Positions 1 through 8,106 of a stretch of 64,000 nucleotides of DNA are shown here, in pieces. The notes beneath the pieces were generated by a model, which was not told the origin of the DNA, did no database searches, and saw only the letters and a program-made list of their open reading frames with translations. How positions within the stretch are numbered: position 1 is the stretch's first letter; the number at the start of each line of letters is the position of its first letter. This stretch comes from Lacihabitans soyangensis (GTDB taxonomy: Bacteria; Bacteroidota; Bacteroidia; Cytophagales; Spirosomataceae), in the NCBI RefSeq assembly GCF_024343775.1, contig NZ_RJUF01000184.1, positions 23,610 through 87,609 of the forward strand, written 5' to 3'. Both the position numbers and the translations under genes were made by a program.

Positions 1-30
1 GTGACATGCAATAAATTGCATAGTTTTAAC

Positions 31-492
31 TTAATTTGAGACCAATAAAACATCTATCGAAATGGCTGCGGCAGTTTTTGAGCGAGGAATTAATTTTATG
101 TGGCCATCGGTTACTTCTATGCCTTTGTTGGACGGAATCACATACACATTGTTGGGCTTCATTTTCTCCATATCATCAATGTCCTGCACTTTCATGTTGG
201 TTACTTTCGACAATATTGGAGAGAGCATGCTTTTATGGTCAGGGCTGAGGTGCTGCACCACTATATAAGCCATGCCTGTATCCGGCGAGAGATTCTGAAG
301 CAGTTGAATGATAGCCTCTAAGCCACCAGCCGAAGCCCCAATGGCCACTATCGTAAAAGTCGAACTTTCGACCTCTTTCTTTACAATGCTTTTTCTCTTT
401 GCCTTTGTGATTTTTGTGCCAGTAGTAATACTTTTTGGCAACACTTCGAGTGCTTCGGGTACATTTCTATTAGGTGGCGAATTTGCTTTCAT
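31..492 (-). pseudogene. Truncated CheB-type methylesterase domain protein
   Basis: The 153-residue product has a basic N-terminal tail (about 1-45) and then the start of a CheB methylesterase domain: the IVAIGASAGGLEAI nucleophile-loop motif at about 48-61 and QHLSPDHKSML at about 80-90. This arrangement is typical of the CheB-CheR-PAS signalling fusions of Bacteroidota. The reading frame stops about 100 residues into a domain that normally needs about 190, so the catalytic Asp/His region is absent. None of the three frames in the 30 remaining bases resembles the expected continuation. It may be a broken gene whose remainder lies left of the window, or a relic. It is transcribed away from the stress island on the plus strand. 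Confidence 0.55.
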
Positions 493-663
493 GGCTAAAT
501 GCTGTTAGACAACGAAGGTAGTCTAATAAACCAGCTTCCAACCATATTAGCCATTTAGTTTCTCACAAACTATCGACAATCATAAATTATGACTTTCAGA
601 ATCTGCTTTTAATCCCAAATCGGTCAAAGAATAGTCTTATTTTATTCAAAATCAATAAATTAT

Positions 664-729
664 GTGTGAATCTTGAAAATACCCTTCTAAATTCTGTAAT
701 GGTTTAAAGGAGTAACAAAACCAAATTTG
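664..729 (+). promoter_or_regulatory. Stress-island promoter element, copy 1 (SOUL unit)
   Basis: GTGTGAAT at 664-671, 24 bases, GTAAT at 696-700, 22 bases, AAATTTG at 723-729. It has the same architecture as seven other copies in the window. The last box resembles the Bacteroidota -7 box (TAnnTTTG). The start codon of the SOUL gene follows 38 bases later. Motif and spacing are seen; promoter function is inferred. Confidence 0.8.
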
Positions 730-767
730 TATTAATAAAATAGACTTGAAATATAAGTTAGAAATTT

Positions 768-1310
768 ATGAAAATCCGATTCGTTCTGATCGTCAATATA
801 ATCGCTCTTTTTCTTATTTCTCAGTTCTATTTGGCTGTTACGAGCAACCGAATAGAAGACAGAAGTACCTATAAAGTGTTACATGTCAACAAAAACTTCG
901 AGATAAGGAAGTACAACGCCATAGCTCTAGAGGTAATCAATTCGCAAGCACATAAATTTAAAGAATATAGCAAAAACGGGATAAAAAATGTGAAGCAATT
1001 TGGCTTGATGGATAACACTAACTCTGCCAAATTCTCAAGCTTAATGGTTAGTAGAAACCTAAACTCCAGCCAGAATGTAAGAGCCCAAAATCAGCCTTCT
1101 AACCAACATGAAAGCTATCTGGCAGTAGTCAGTTTTGACGGATTCGCATTTGAAAACGACATCAAAAAATATGCAAAAACAATGGTATTGGCCTTAAAAA
1201 AAGCTAATATTCGACATTATGGCAACTTCCATTTTGTAGGCTACAACTCACGCTTTCAGCTCTTTAAAAGACGTAATGAAGTAATAGTACACATAAACTA
1301 TAAACAATAA
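768..1310 (+). CDS. SOUL family heme-binding protein
   Basis: This 180-residue protein begins with a hydrophobic segment (about 4-24) that can act as a signal anchor. The SOUL/HBP core follows: a conserved NFEIRKYNAIALEV stretch near 43-56 and a C-terminal ALKKANIRHYGNFHFVGYN to FKRRNEV block near 143-172, both characteristic of the family. SOUL proteins bind heme or related tetrapyrroles, and their bacterial role is poorly defined. The cupin-like gene follows after 4 bases, so the two are probably co-transcribed from promoter element copy 1. Its company of BON, Dps and CsbD genes suggests a stress or iron/heme protection role, which is inference. Confidence 0.85.
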   Translation: MKIRFVLIVNIIALFLISQFYLAVTSNRIEDRSTYKVLHVNKNFEIRKYNAIALEVINSQAHKFKEYSKNGIKNVKQFGLMDNTNSAKFSSLMVSRNLNSSQNVRAQNQPSNQHESYLAVVSFDGFAFENDIKKYAKTMVLALKKANIRHYGNFHFVGYNSRFQLFKRRNEVIVHINYKQ

Positions 1311-1314
1311 CAAC

Positions 1315-2190
1315 ATGGAAATGAAGCAAGAAATCGATGTATTGGATTTTGAAGACATTGAGCGATTCAACGAGGATTATTTCTTAACCCAAAAACCTGT
1401 GGTTATAAAAGGTCTGGCCGACCAAAAAGTAGCAGGCAAGCAGTGGAACATCAAATATTTCAAAGAGAAAGCAGGCGATTTAGAAGTTAGTGTCTTTGAT
1501 AATACCAACAAGAAAAGTGCGAAATCAGCCTTTACTTCGCCAGACCTCAAAATGAATTTTGGAGATTATTTGTCTATCATACAAAAAGATGAGACAACTG
1601 ACCTGAGGATTTTCGGGATGCGGATTTCGAAAGAACTACCACAACTTAACAGTGATTTTCCTTGTCCCAGTATTTTTGAAGGTATGCTCCAAAACCTCGG
1701 TCTGATGTTTTTCGGTGGCAAAAACACCACGGTCAGGATTCACTACGACATTGACATGTCCAACGTGCTGCTCACCCACTTTGGCGGAAAGAAAAAAGTC
1801 GTACTGGTAGCACCCGAATACACCAATTTGCTTTATTGCCTACCCTACTGCACCTACTCGCTCATCAACCTCGATAAACTGGATTTTGTAAAATACCCGG
1901 GCTTGAAATTCATAAAAACCTATGAGTGTACCCTTAACCATGGCGATTCTATATTTATGCCCAGTGGCTACTGGCATTATATGACTTACCTAGAAGGCAG
2001 CATGTCGGTAAGTTACCGAAAGTTATCGCCCTCGATTAAAACCAACCTAAGAGGCTTAATGAACATCACACTCCTGATGCCGTTTGACAAACTAATGGGT
2101 AAAACCTTGGGTGCAAAATGGCTAGCAGCAAAAGAAAACATTGCACAAAAAAGAGCCGATAAGGCCATCAGGAATTTGAGCTTTTCCTAA
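1315..2190 (+). CDS. Cupin-like (JmjC-type) domain protein
   Basis: This 291-residue protein has a cupin_8/JmjC-type fold. Its probable Fe(II) ligands are visible as H143-x-D145 (RIHYDID) and a distal H221 (PSGYWHYM), the HxD...H arrangement of 2-oxoglutarate oxygenases. There is no signal peptide, so it should be cytoplasmic. Family members hydroxylate proteins or small molecules, and no substrate can be named here. The start lies 4 bases after the SOUL stop, indicating an operon. The next promoter element begins right at the stop codon of this gene, so the unit probably ends here. Confidence 0.75.
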   Translation: MEMKQEIDVLDFEDIERFNEDYFLTQKPVVIKGLADQKVAGKQWNIKYFKEKAGDLEVSVFDNTNKKSAKSAFTSPDLKMNFGDYLSIIQKDETTDLRIFGMRISKELPQLNSDFPCPSIFEGMLQNLGLMFFGGKNTTVRIHYDIDMSNVLLTHFGGKKKVVLVAPEYTNLLYCLPYCTYSLINLDKLDFVKYPGLKFIKTYECTLNHGDSIFMPSGYWHYMTYLEGSMSVSYRKLSPSIKTNLRGLMNITLLMPFDKLMGKTLGAKWLAAKENIAQKRADKAIRNLSFS

Positions 2191-2191
2191 T

Positions 2192-2256
2192 GTGTGAATT
2201 ATACAAATCCAATCCCATATTTTACAACAACCTCACAATCAATATCCCCACCTTTA
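2192..2256 (+). promoter_or_regulatory. Stress-island promoter element, copy 2 (BON unit)
   Basis: GTGTGAAT at 2192-2199, 24 bases, ACAAC at 2224-2228 (the most divergent middle box), 21 bases, ACCTTTA at 2250-2256. The BON gene ATG at 2293 follows 36 bases later. An upstream start at 2194 would put codons inside this element, which argues for 2293 as the true start. Confidence 0.78.
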
Positions 2257-2292
2257 CGCTGTGGAAATTTTTTCACCATAAAAACACAAAAA

Positions 2293-2967
2293 ATGAAATC
2301 TAACGAAGATCTTCAAAAAGAGGTACAGGAAGCCATTAAATGGGAACCGAAACTCCATGCAGCAGAGATTGGAGTGGTGGTGCAGGATGGCATTGTGACC
2401 TTGTCAGGCACGGTGGACAACTATGCAAAAAAAATACAAGCAGAAGACGCAGTAAAACACATAATGGGCGTAAAAGCTGTGGTAGAGAAAATTGAGGTAA
2501 AATTCAACACCGATTGGGCCAAACACGATGATAACGATATAGCCAAAGAAATAGTAAACGCCTACAAATGGAACTGGCAGCTGCCCAATGACAAAATTCA
2601 TGTAAAAGTAGAAAATGGCTGGATAACCTTAGATGGTGAAACCAACTGGAATTACCAGAGAGAAGAAGCTAGAAACTCTATCAAAAACATGACAGGCATT
2701 AAAGGTGTAACCAACAACATTACCATCAAATTGGAAGTAGAAAACAAGATAGAACAACATGACATTGAGGCAGCTATCCAACGAAACTGGTCGGTGAAAG
2801 ACGAAAATATCGATGTGGCAGTAATGGACCACAGAGTAACGCTTTCAGGCGATGTGTCATCATGGTATCAAAAGGACGAAGCCTCACGTATGGCTTGGAG
2901 TGCCCCAGGGGTTTGGTCAGTAGATAACCAGTTGGAGGTAATTTCTGAGTATGATTATGTATCTTGA
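2293..2967 (+). CDS. Triple BON-domain protein
   Basis: From ATG 2293 the product is 224 residues with three consecutive BON domains, roughly 3-70, 76-147 and 150-224. Each has the alternating hydrophobic pattern and a central glycine, as in DGIVTLSGTVDNY, NGWITLDGETNWNY and DHRVTLSGDVSSWY. BON domains occur in OsmY-type stress proteins and bind phospholipid or other envelope surfaces. No signal peptide is present with this start, so a cytoplasmic location is likelier than the periplasm of OsmY. The reading frame stays open upstream to 2194, but that stretch lies within and just after the conserved promoter element and looks non-coding. It is probably monocistronic. Confidence 0.88.
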   Translation: MKSNEDLQKEVQEAIKWEPKLHAAEIGVVVQDGIVTLSGTVDNYAKKIQAEDAVKHIMGVKAVVEKIEVKFNTDWAKHDDNDIAKEIVNAYKWNWQLPNDKIHVKVENGWITLDGETNWNYQREEARNSIKNMTGIKGVTNNITIKLEVENKIEQHDIEAAIQRNWSVKDENIDVAVMDHRVTLSGDVSSWYQKDEASRMAWSAPGVWSVDNQLEVISEYDYVS

Positions 2968-3077
2968 AAGTTTCAAATAGCAGTTACTAGCCACACACAC
3001 TAATTTGAAAATGCAGACACTTAAAAAAAGCAATCTTGAAAAGATACTTGACAATAGGTGTTTGCTTTTCTTTTGAA

Positions 3078-3115
3078 TTTAGCCTTCTCGCTCAATTTTA
3101 GCCTTCTCGCTCAAT
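3078..3115 (+). repeat. Perfect 19-bp tandem duplication
   Basis: The 19-base unit TTTAGCCTTCTCGCTCAAT occurs twice head to tail (3078-3096 and 3097-3115) in the leader of the FMN reductase gene. It could be a recent slippage duplication or a doubled binding site. No function is evident. Confidence 0.9.
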
Positions 3116-3183
3116 GAACTATACACCTTTAAAAACACCATTCGATTGGTTTACAACAAAATCACAAAAATATCCTCAAAACT

Positions 3184-3741
3184 ATGCACAATATAGCCAT
3201 CATTTCCTCGAGCATCAGACCTGACAGAAAAAGCCACAGATTGGCATTGTATTTCATGAAATATCTCAACGATAATTTCTTGGCCAATGCCAATATTTTG
3301 GACCTGAAAGATTATGATTTTCCGATATTTAGCGAAACGCTTAAAATACAAAAAAGCCCCTCCAAAAAGTTACTGGATTTTGCCGAAAAAATAAAAAAGT
3401 CTGATGCCATTATTGTAGTCACGCCGGAGTACAATGGCGGCTATCCAGCCAGCTTAAAAAACGCCATAGATGTTCTTTATGAAGAATGGCGACACAAACC
3501 GGTCGGAATAGTGACGGTTTCAGGTGGTCCATTTGCAGGCACTCAGGTATTGGTATCGTTCCAATTTTCGCTTTGGAAAATGAAAGCCTGGACCATTACG
3601 GAGCAATATTGTGTTCCAGACGTCGAAAAAAACTACGACGAGGAAGGAAACAGCCTGCACAAAAAGATCAGCGAACCCCTCACCGAAGCCTTCCTAAAAG
3701 AACTATTTTGGTGCATAAAGGCTGACAAAAGTGTGGGTTAA
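3184..3741 (+). CDS. NADPH-dependent FMN reductase family protein
   Basis: This 185-residue flavodoxin-like protein carries the family hallmarks: an N-terminal phosphate-binding loop ISSSIRPDRKSHRLA (about 7-21) and the TPEYNGGYPASLKNAID motif (about 80-96) that contacts the flavin, followed by VTVSGGPFAGTQ. Relatives reduce FMN, quinones, azo dyes or chromate with NAD(P)H, and the physiological substrate cannot be read from sequence. It is a single gene. Unlike most units in this region, its upstream 216 bases lack the GTGTGAAT element and instead contain the 19-bp tandem duplication. Confidence 0.85.
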   Translation: MHNIAIISSSIRPDRKSHRLALYFMKYLNDNFLANANILDLKDYDFPIFSETLKIQKSPSKKLLDFAEKIKKSDAIIVVTPEYNGGYPASLKNAIDVLYEEWRHKPVGIVTVSGGPFAGTQVLVSFQFSLWKMKAWTITEQYCVPDVEKNYDEEGNSLHKKISEPLTEAFLKELFWCIKADKSVG

Positions 3742-3744
3742 AAT

Positions 3745-3810
3745 GTGTGAATGATGTAAGCCAAGTTTGGAATTTTGTAACACTCGAGGAGCAAGGAGCA
3801 CCTACCTTTG
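3745..3810 (+). promoter_or_regulatory. Stress-island promoter element, copy 3 (membrane/Dps/Mla unit)
   Basis: GTGTGAAT at 3745-3752, 24 bases, GTAAC at 3777-3781, 22 bases, ACCTTTG at 3804-3810. The last box reads TACCTTTG, a perfect TAnnTTTG. It overlaps the alternative TTG start at 3808, so the ATG at 3835 is preferred for the next gene. Confidence 0.85.
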
Positions 3811-3834
3811 AACTATCATAAAACCCCTTTTATC

Positions 3835-4002
3835 ATGCCTATTTTAAATATTCTAATTGTTGTAATTGTTGTTGGATTTTTGCTTTGGTTGGTCAATAAT
3901 TATTTGCCCATGGATGGCAAAATCAAGAAAATACTAAATTTCATAGTCGTGGTGGCAGTAATCATTTGGTTACTCAAAGTTTTCGCAATCATCACTATTT
4001 AA
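3835..4002 (+). CDS. Small two-helix membrane protein (Thivi_2564-like)
   Basis: This 55-residue protein consists of two hydrophobic helices (about 3-21 and 34-53) around a short loop with NNYLPMDGKIKKI, matching the small Thivi_2564-type membrane protein family. No biochemical function is known. It is the first gene after promoter element copy 3 and may lead a unit running through dps and the first Mla operon. The 91-base gap to the next gene leaves room for a separate signal. Confidence 0.75.
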   Translation: MPILNILIVVIVVGFLLWLVNNYLPMDGKIKKILNFIVVVAVIIWLLKVFAIITI

Positions 4003-4093
4003 GCCCTTTAGCAGCATTACGTTACTCATTTGTCACGCAACTTTTATTTAAAAGACATTTTATTCAGCTCTAGCCATTAATATAAAAAACACT

Positions 4094-4288
4094 ATGAATT
4101 TAAAACGAATTTTCGGAGCCTTACTTACATTCTTAGGTATTATTGGGCTTATCTATGCCGCCTATTTATTTGTAAATACTTCTACAGGAACCCGCAACAT
4201 CAAATCACTCGTGACTTATGGTCTGATCGGAATTCTGTTCTTTGTGTCAGGCATCGGACTCATTAAAACAACAAAAGACGAATCATGA
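4094..4288 (+). CDS. Small two-helix membrane protein, unknown function
   Basis: This 64-residue protein has two predicted membrane helices (about 6-27 and 38-58) separated by a short polar loop (NTSTGTRN). I do not recognise a named family. Its stop overlaps the start of the next lipoprotein gene by four bases (ATGA), so translation is probably coupled. Its position among stress genes suggests an envelope role, which is inference. Confidence 0.7.
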   Translation: MNLKRIFGALLTFLGIIGLIYAAYLFVNTSTGTRNIKSLVTYGLIGILFFVSGIGLIKTTKDES

Positions 4289-4575
4289 AAAATATTAAAG
4301 TGTTGTTTGGTATTCTATTTTTCGCACTTTTAGTGACCAGCTGTAGAACAAACTATGTAAAAGAAAGACCCACTATTGCGGAGGTTTTACGGCCGCCAAG
4401 TCCTGGGAACAATTATGTATGGCTAAATGACAACTGGGTCTATAACAGACAAGAGAGAAATTACATCAGAAGCAACGGTTACTGGGCGAAGCCCAAAACC
4501 AACAGAAACTACCGACAAGGATATTGGAAAACCAATAAAAATAGCAGCCATTGGGTGGCAGGTCGTTGGAAATAA
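4285..4575 (+). CDS. Lipoprotein with YXWGXW-like aromatic repeats
   Basis: This 96-residue protein has a lipoprotein signal (hydrophobic 5-17, lipobox LVTSC with C20). Short aromatic repeats follow: YVWLNDNWVYNR, RSNGYWAKPKTN, RQGYWKTN and HWVAGRWK. This resembles the WXXGXW/YXWGXW repeat proteins, small envelope proteins of unknown function. It overlaps the upstream membrane gene by four bases and is followed after 20 bases by dps. Confidence 0.7.
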   Translation: MKNIKVLFGILFFALLVTSCRTNYVKERPTIAEVLRPPSPGNNYVWLNDNWVYNRQERNYIRSNGYWAKPKTNRNYRQGYWKTNKNSSHWVAGRWK

Positions 4576-4595
4576 TTCAAAAAAACAACAATAAT

Positions 4596-5066
4596 ATGAA
4601 ACCATCTATTGGACTATCAGAAGAAAGCTTAAACAAAAGTGTTAAGCTATTGTCCGTCCTACTATCCGACGAGGTAGTGCTTTATACCAAAACCCGAAAT
4701 TTTCACTGGAATGTTTTTGGTGAAAGTTTTATGGAACTTCACAAGCTTTTTCAAGCCCAATATACAGAGTTGGAAGAAACCATAGACACCGTGGCCGAGC
4801 GAATAGGAAAACTTGGTGGCAAAGCCATAGGCACCATGAAAGAATTCTTAGAAAACACCAGACTGAAAGAAAACCCTGGCGTTTATCCTGCCCAAAAAGT
4901 AATGCTAGTAGAGCTTGTAAATGACCATCAATCGATAATTGTGAATCTCCGCAAAGATATAGAAACTACTGACAAAAACGGCGACGCTGGTACTACGGAT
5001 TTCCTAACCGGAATACTTGAATATCACGAAACCACTGCCTGGATTTTGAGACGATATCTAAATTAG
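4596..5066 (+). CDS. dps: Dps family DNA-protection / ferritin-like protein
   Basis: This 156-residue protein has the usual Dps length and the diagnostic segment TRNFHWNVFGESFMELHKLF (about 34-53), followed by ELEETIDTVAERI. These supply the inter-subunit ferroxidase His, Asp and Glu residues. Dps dodecamers oxidise and store iron with hydrogen peroxide and may coat DNA. The start at 4596 is chosen because it gives the normal Dps N-terminus; an upstream in-frame start lies inside the lipoprotein gene. It sits 12 bases before the Mla permease, probably in the unit driven by promoter element copy 3. Confidence 0.93.
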   Translation: MKPSIGLSEESLNKSVKLLSVLLSDEVVLYTKTRNFHWNVFGESFMELHKLFQAQYTELEETIDTVAERIGKLGGKAIGTMKEFLENTRLKENPGVYPAQKVMLVELVNDHQSIIVNLRKDIETTDKNGDAGTTDFLTGILEYHETTAWILRRYLN

Positions 5067-5078
5067 ACCAATCAACCT

Positions 5079-5876
5079 ATGAATACCAAAACAGATAGTG
5101 ATGGCAAAAAATATCTATTTTCGAGAAGCTTAGACACGATTTTTTTGGCTGTCAATAATGTTTTTAAGTTCATAGGTTTGTTTTTCAAAGAAGCTTTCAC
5201 AGCACCTTTTGAATGGAAAGAAACTATCAATCAGTGCTTTAATGTCGGTTTCAAATCCCTGCCACTGGTTTCTTTGACGGGTTTTATCATCGGTATCGTT
5301 TTTACCAAACAATCACGCCCATCGCTTTCCACTTTTGGAGCCAGTTCATGGTTGCCTTCTCTGATTTCTATAGCCATCATCAGAGCTTTGGCTCCCTTGG
5401 TAACGGCTCTAATAGCGGCCGGAAAAGTAGGTTCCAACATCGGAGCAGAACTGGGCTCCATGAAAGTCACCGAGCAAATAGACGCCATGGAGGTTTCGGC
5501 TACCAATCCCTTCAAGTATTTGGTAGTCACTCGGGTCATTGCTACCACATTCATGATGCCTGTATTAGTGCTTTATTCTGGCCTAGTAGGTATGTTAGGA
5601 TCATTTATGAACATCCACCAAAACGAACAAACCAGTTTTTCAGCCTTCATAAAAAACGCCTTCAGTACCATTTCATTTTTAGATATTAACTCCTCCATTT
5701 TCAAGGCCGTTTGTTATGGATTTACGATTGGTGTAGCAGGCTGTTATCAAGGATATTATGCCGAAAATGGAACGCAAGGTGTCGGAAAAGCGGCCAATAC
5801 TGCGGTTGTGGTAGCTATGTTTCTGATTTTCATTGAAGAAATGATCATCGTTCAATTTGTAAATTCTATTCGATAA
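5079..5876 (+). CDS. MlaE-type ABC permease, first copy
   Basis: This 265-residue multi-helix membrane protein has the MlaE/YrbE signature: FKSLPLVSLTGFIIGIV in the first part and ELGSMKVTEQIDAMEV (about 127-142) in the coupling region. The Mla complex moves phospholipids between the inner membrane and the cell envelope. It heads a compact permease-ATPase-MCE set, with 5 bases to the ATPase gene. A paralogous set starts at 11022. The N-terminal 20 residues are a polar extension. Confidence 0.9.
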   Translation: MNTKTDSDGKKYLFSRSLDTIFLAVNNVFKFIGLFFKEAFTAPFEWKETINQCFNVGFKSLPLVSLTGFIIGIVFTKQSRPSLSTFGASSWLPSLISIAIIRALAPLVTALIAAGKVGSNIGAELGSMKVTEQIDAMEVSATNPFKYLVVTRVIATTFMMPVLVLYSGLVGMLGSFMNIHQNEQTSFSAFIKNAFSTISFLDINSSIFKAVCYGFTIGVAGCYQGYYAENGTQGVGKAANTAVVVAMFLIFIEEMIIVQFVNSIR

Positions 5877-5881
5877 AATTT

Positions 5882-6649
5882 ATGATAAAAAATGATTCAA
5901 AACCAACCGTTATCAGCATAAAGAACCTCAAAAAGTCGTTTGGTAGCCTGAAGGTCTTAGACGGGGTAAATCTAAATATCAAATTGGGTGAAAATTTGGC
6001 AGTTTTAGGCAAATCAGGAAGTGGAAAATCTGTTTTGATAAAAATCATTTCGGGCCTCCTGAAACCCGACGCAGGAACTGTGGAAGTTTTGGGTTTGGAA
6101 GTAGATAAAATCAGTACAAAAGAACTTAGGACATTGAGGTCTAAAATTGGTTTTTCTTTCCAAAACAGTGCCTTATATGACAGCATGACGGTCAGAGAAA
6201 ATCTAGCTTTTCCTTTAATTCGGAACAAAACAGACCTTTCCAAAAGCGAAATACAACATGCCATTGAGGAAGTTTTAAACCAAGTAGGTTTGCCACAAAC
6301 TATAAGCCAAATGCCCTCAGAGTTGTCTGGCGGTCAAAGAAAAAGAATAGGGATAGCCAGAACGCTCATCCTAAAACCCGAAATAATGCTGTATGACGAA
6401 CCCACAGCAGGTTTGGATCCTATCACTAGCAGCGAAATCAACAGTCTAATCAAAAAAGTACAAACACAGTATAAAACCAGCTCAATCATCATTACCCACG
6501 ACCTCACTTGTGCCAAAAACACAGCTGACAATGTGGCAATTTTGGTCAACGGTAAGTTTTTACAATCAGGAAGTTTTGAGGAGGTTTTCAAGTCTGAAAA
6601 CGAAATAGCTCAATCTTTTTATGAATACAATTTTATAAATGAAAAATGA
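5882..6649 (+). CDS. MlaF-type ABC transporter ATPase, first copy
   Basis: This 255-residue ATPase has Walker A GKSGSGKS (about 43-50), the signature LSGGQRKRIG, Walker B IMLYDEPTAGLDP and the switch histidine in IIITHD. It is closest in layout to the Mla lipid-transport ATPases and energises the adjacent permease. It starts 5 bases after the permease and overlaps the MCE gene by four bases, so it is translationally coupled. Confidence 0.9.
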   Translation: MIKNDSKPTVISIKNLKKSFGSLKVLDGVNLNIKLGENLAVLGKSGSGKSVLIKIISGLLKPDAGTVEVLGLEVDKISTKELRTLRSKIGFSFQNSALYDSMTVRENLAFPLIRNKTDLSKSEIQHAIEEVLNQVGLPQTISQMPSELSGGQRKRIGIARTLILKPEIMLYDEPTAGLDPITSSEINSLIKKVQTQYKTSSIIITHDLTCAKNTADNVAILVNGKFLQSGSFEEVFKSENEIAQSFYEYNFINEK

Positions 6650-7632
6650 AAGCATTGAAAAATAACCGGCCGGTGATAGTTGGCATGTTCATTTTATTGG
6701 GTTTGGTGATATTGGTTCTAACCGTTTTTACGTTGGGCAATCAAAAGAAAACCTTTGTAAAAACCTTTACACTTTTTGCCGTTTTTGATAATGTGGGTGG
6801 TCTACTGAAAGGCGGCAATGTTTGGCTATCTGGGGTTAAAATTGGCACCATCAAGAAAATCAGTTTTTATGGAGATTCCAAAGTAATGGTGGCAATGAAT
6901 ATTGAACAAGAAGCGGAGCCCTATATCCGCAAAAACGCCAAGGCAAAAATAGGATCAGACGGCTTGATAGGCAACAAGATAGTCATCATTTATGGTGGGG
7001 ATAAATCTGTCCCACAGGTAGTTAAAGGGGATTTCTTAAAGGTAGAAAATGGCCTCAGTACCGACGATATGCTAGCTACTTTGCAAGAAAACAACAAGAA
7101 TATCCTAGAGATAACAAAAGACTTTAAAAGCATCAGCAAAAAAATAGATACTGGCGAAGGTGCTTTAGCTACCTTACTGAACGACCCTGCCATATCGAAT
7201 CAATTAAGAGCATCCACCAATAATCTGCAAGCCACTTTAATCAATCTCAAAACAGTTTCTGAAGGCAGCAAGGCGGTTTTGGCTAATCTGGAAGGATTCT
7301 CAAAAAAACTGGTTCTACCGGGTAACTCAATCAACGACATAGCCAGCGATACCATCATTTACAAAAGTCTAAAAACCACTTTGGCAGAGCTCAATGAAGC
7401 CTCAAAATCAGTAACGAAGTTCACCGAAAACCTCAAATCTGCCAGTGACAAATTAGGTCAGAAAAACAATGCGGTGGGCGTATTACTCAATGACTCCGAA
7501 ACCGCCGATGCCATGAAAACCACTCTAAAAAATCTAGAATCCGGCAGCAAAAAACTCGATGAAGACCTAGAGGCTTTACAACACAATTTTCTACTAAGAA
7601 GATTTTTCAAGAAAAAGGCAAAAAACAAATAA
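6646..7632 (+). CDS. MlaD-type MCE domain protein, first copy
   Basis: This 328-residue protein has one N-terminal membrane helix (about 10-29) and an MCE domain (about 38-115, FAVFDNVGGLLKGGNVWLSGVKIG). A long helical C-terminal part rich in polar repeats follows, ending in a basic tail (RRFFKKKAKNK). It would form the periplasmic substrate-binding hexamer of the Mla complex. It completes the first permease-ATPase-MCE operon. Confidence 0.88.
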   Translation: MKALKNNRPVIVGMFILLGLVILVLTVFTLGNQKKTFVKTFTLFAVFDNVGGLLKGGNVWLSGVKIGTIKKISFYGDSKVMVAMNIEQEAEPYIRKNAKAKIGSDGLIGNKIVIIYGGDKSVPQVVKGDFLKVENGLSTDDMLATLQENNKNILEITKDFKSISKKIDTGEGALATLLNDPAISNQLRASTNNLQATLINLKTVSEGSKAVLANLEGFSKKLVLPGNSINDIASDTIIYKSLKTTLAELNEASKSVTKFTENLKSASDKLGQKNNAVGVLLNDSETADAMKTTLKNLESGSKKLDEDLEALQHNFLLRRFFKKKAKNK

Positions 7633-8002
7633 TTTAACCTTTAATAATCAATCAGTATAAAGTAGGGCTCTTAATATTGAAATAATTAAGGAATACATTT
7701 ATTCAAAATACTATAAACCAAAGCTTTAGAGATTACTAAATAAATACTAATGGTTCCAAATATTTTCTGTGCAGTCCGTTGTAAAATTTCGCTACTAATA
7801 ATTTCACTAGAAAAAAGAATGCCAAAAGCGAAATTTTTCAGAGGATCATTGCACAGAAAGTGTTTTTTTTGACGGTTGGCCGCAGGCATTCTTTTTTTTC
7901 AAAAAAAAAGAATGCCTGCCTGGCAAGGCACGCAAAGTATATATTCATTGAGTTCTTTAACCCAGATTCTTTAAAAAAAATATTCATTACTACTTCCAAA
8001 AG
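7633..8002. other. 370-base gene-poor spacer
   Basis: AT-rich spacer after the first MCE gene. Minus-strand open frames here (for example 7686-7889) have no recognisable domain and are judged accidental or decayed. The clearest structure is the long hairpin at 7882-7919, entered separately. The spacer ends at promoter element copy 4. Confidence 0.6.
7882..7919. repeat. Long perfect hairpin with A/T tracts
   Basis: GCAGGCATTC plus a T tract faces an A tract plus GAATGCCTGC, giving a stem of about 18 base pairs with almost no loop. It could be a terminator-like structure for the Mla operon, since both strands have T runs inside rather than after the stem, or a miniature mobile-element relic. 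Confidence 0.7.
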
Positions 8003-8068
8003 GTGTGAATATTGAAACATTCTACCATTTTTATGTAACAAAAAAACTCCTTTTCCGCATGACCTTTA
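8003..8068 (+). promoter_or_regulatory. Stress-island promoter element, copy 4 (YceI unit)
   Basis: GTGTGAAT at 8003-8010, 24 bases, GTAAC at 8035-8039, 22 bases, ACCTTTA at 8062-8068. YceI starts 38 bases downstream. Confidence 0.82.
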
Positions 8069-8106
8069 TGTTATGAAATTTCATTCACCATCATAAAGAA
8101 AATGTC

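Noticed and set aside
2194..2292. N-terminal extension of the BON protein
   Set aside because: These codons overlap and follow the conserved promoter element and do not resemble a signal peptide; ATG 2293 gives the normal start.
5231..5554. 107-codon minus-strand frame inside the first Mla permease gene
   Set aside because: Shadow of the real gene; composition and lack of motifs indicate an accidental frame. The similar frame at 11153-11497 mirrors it because the permeases are paralogues.
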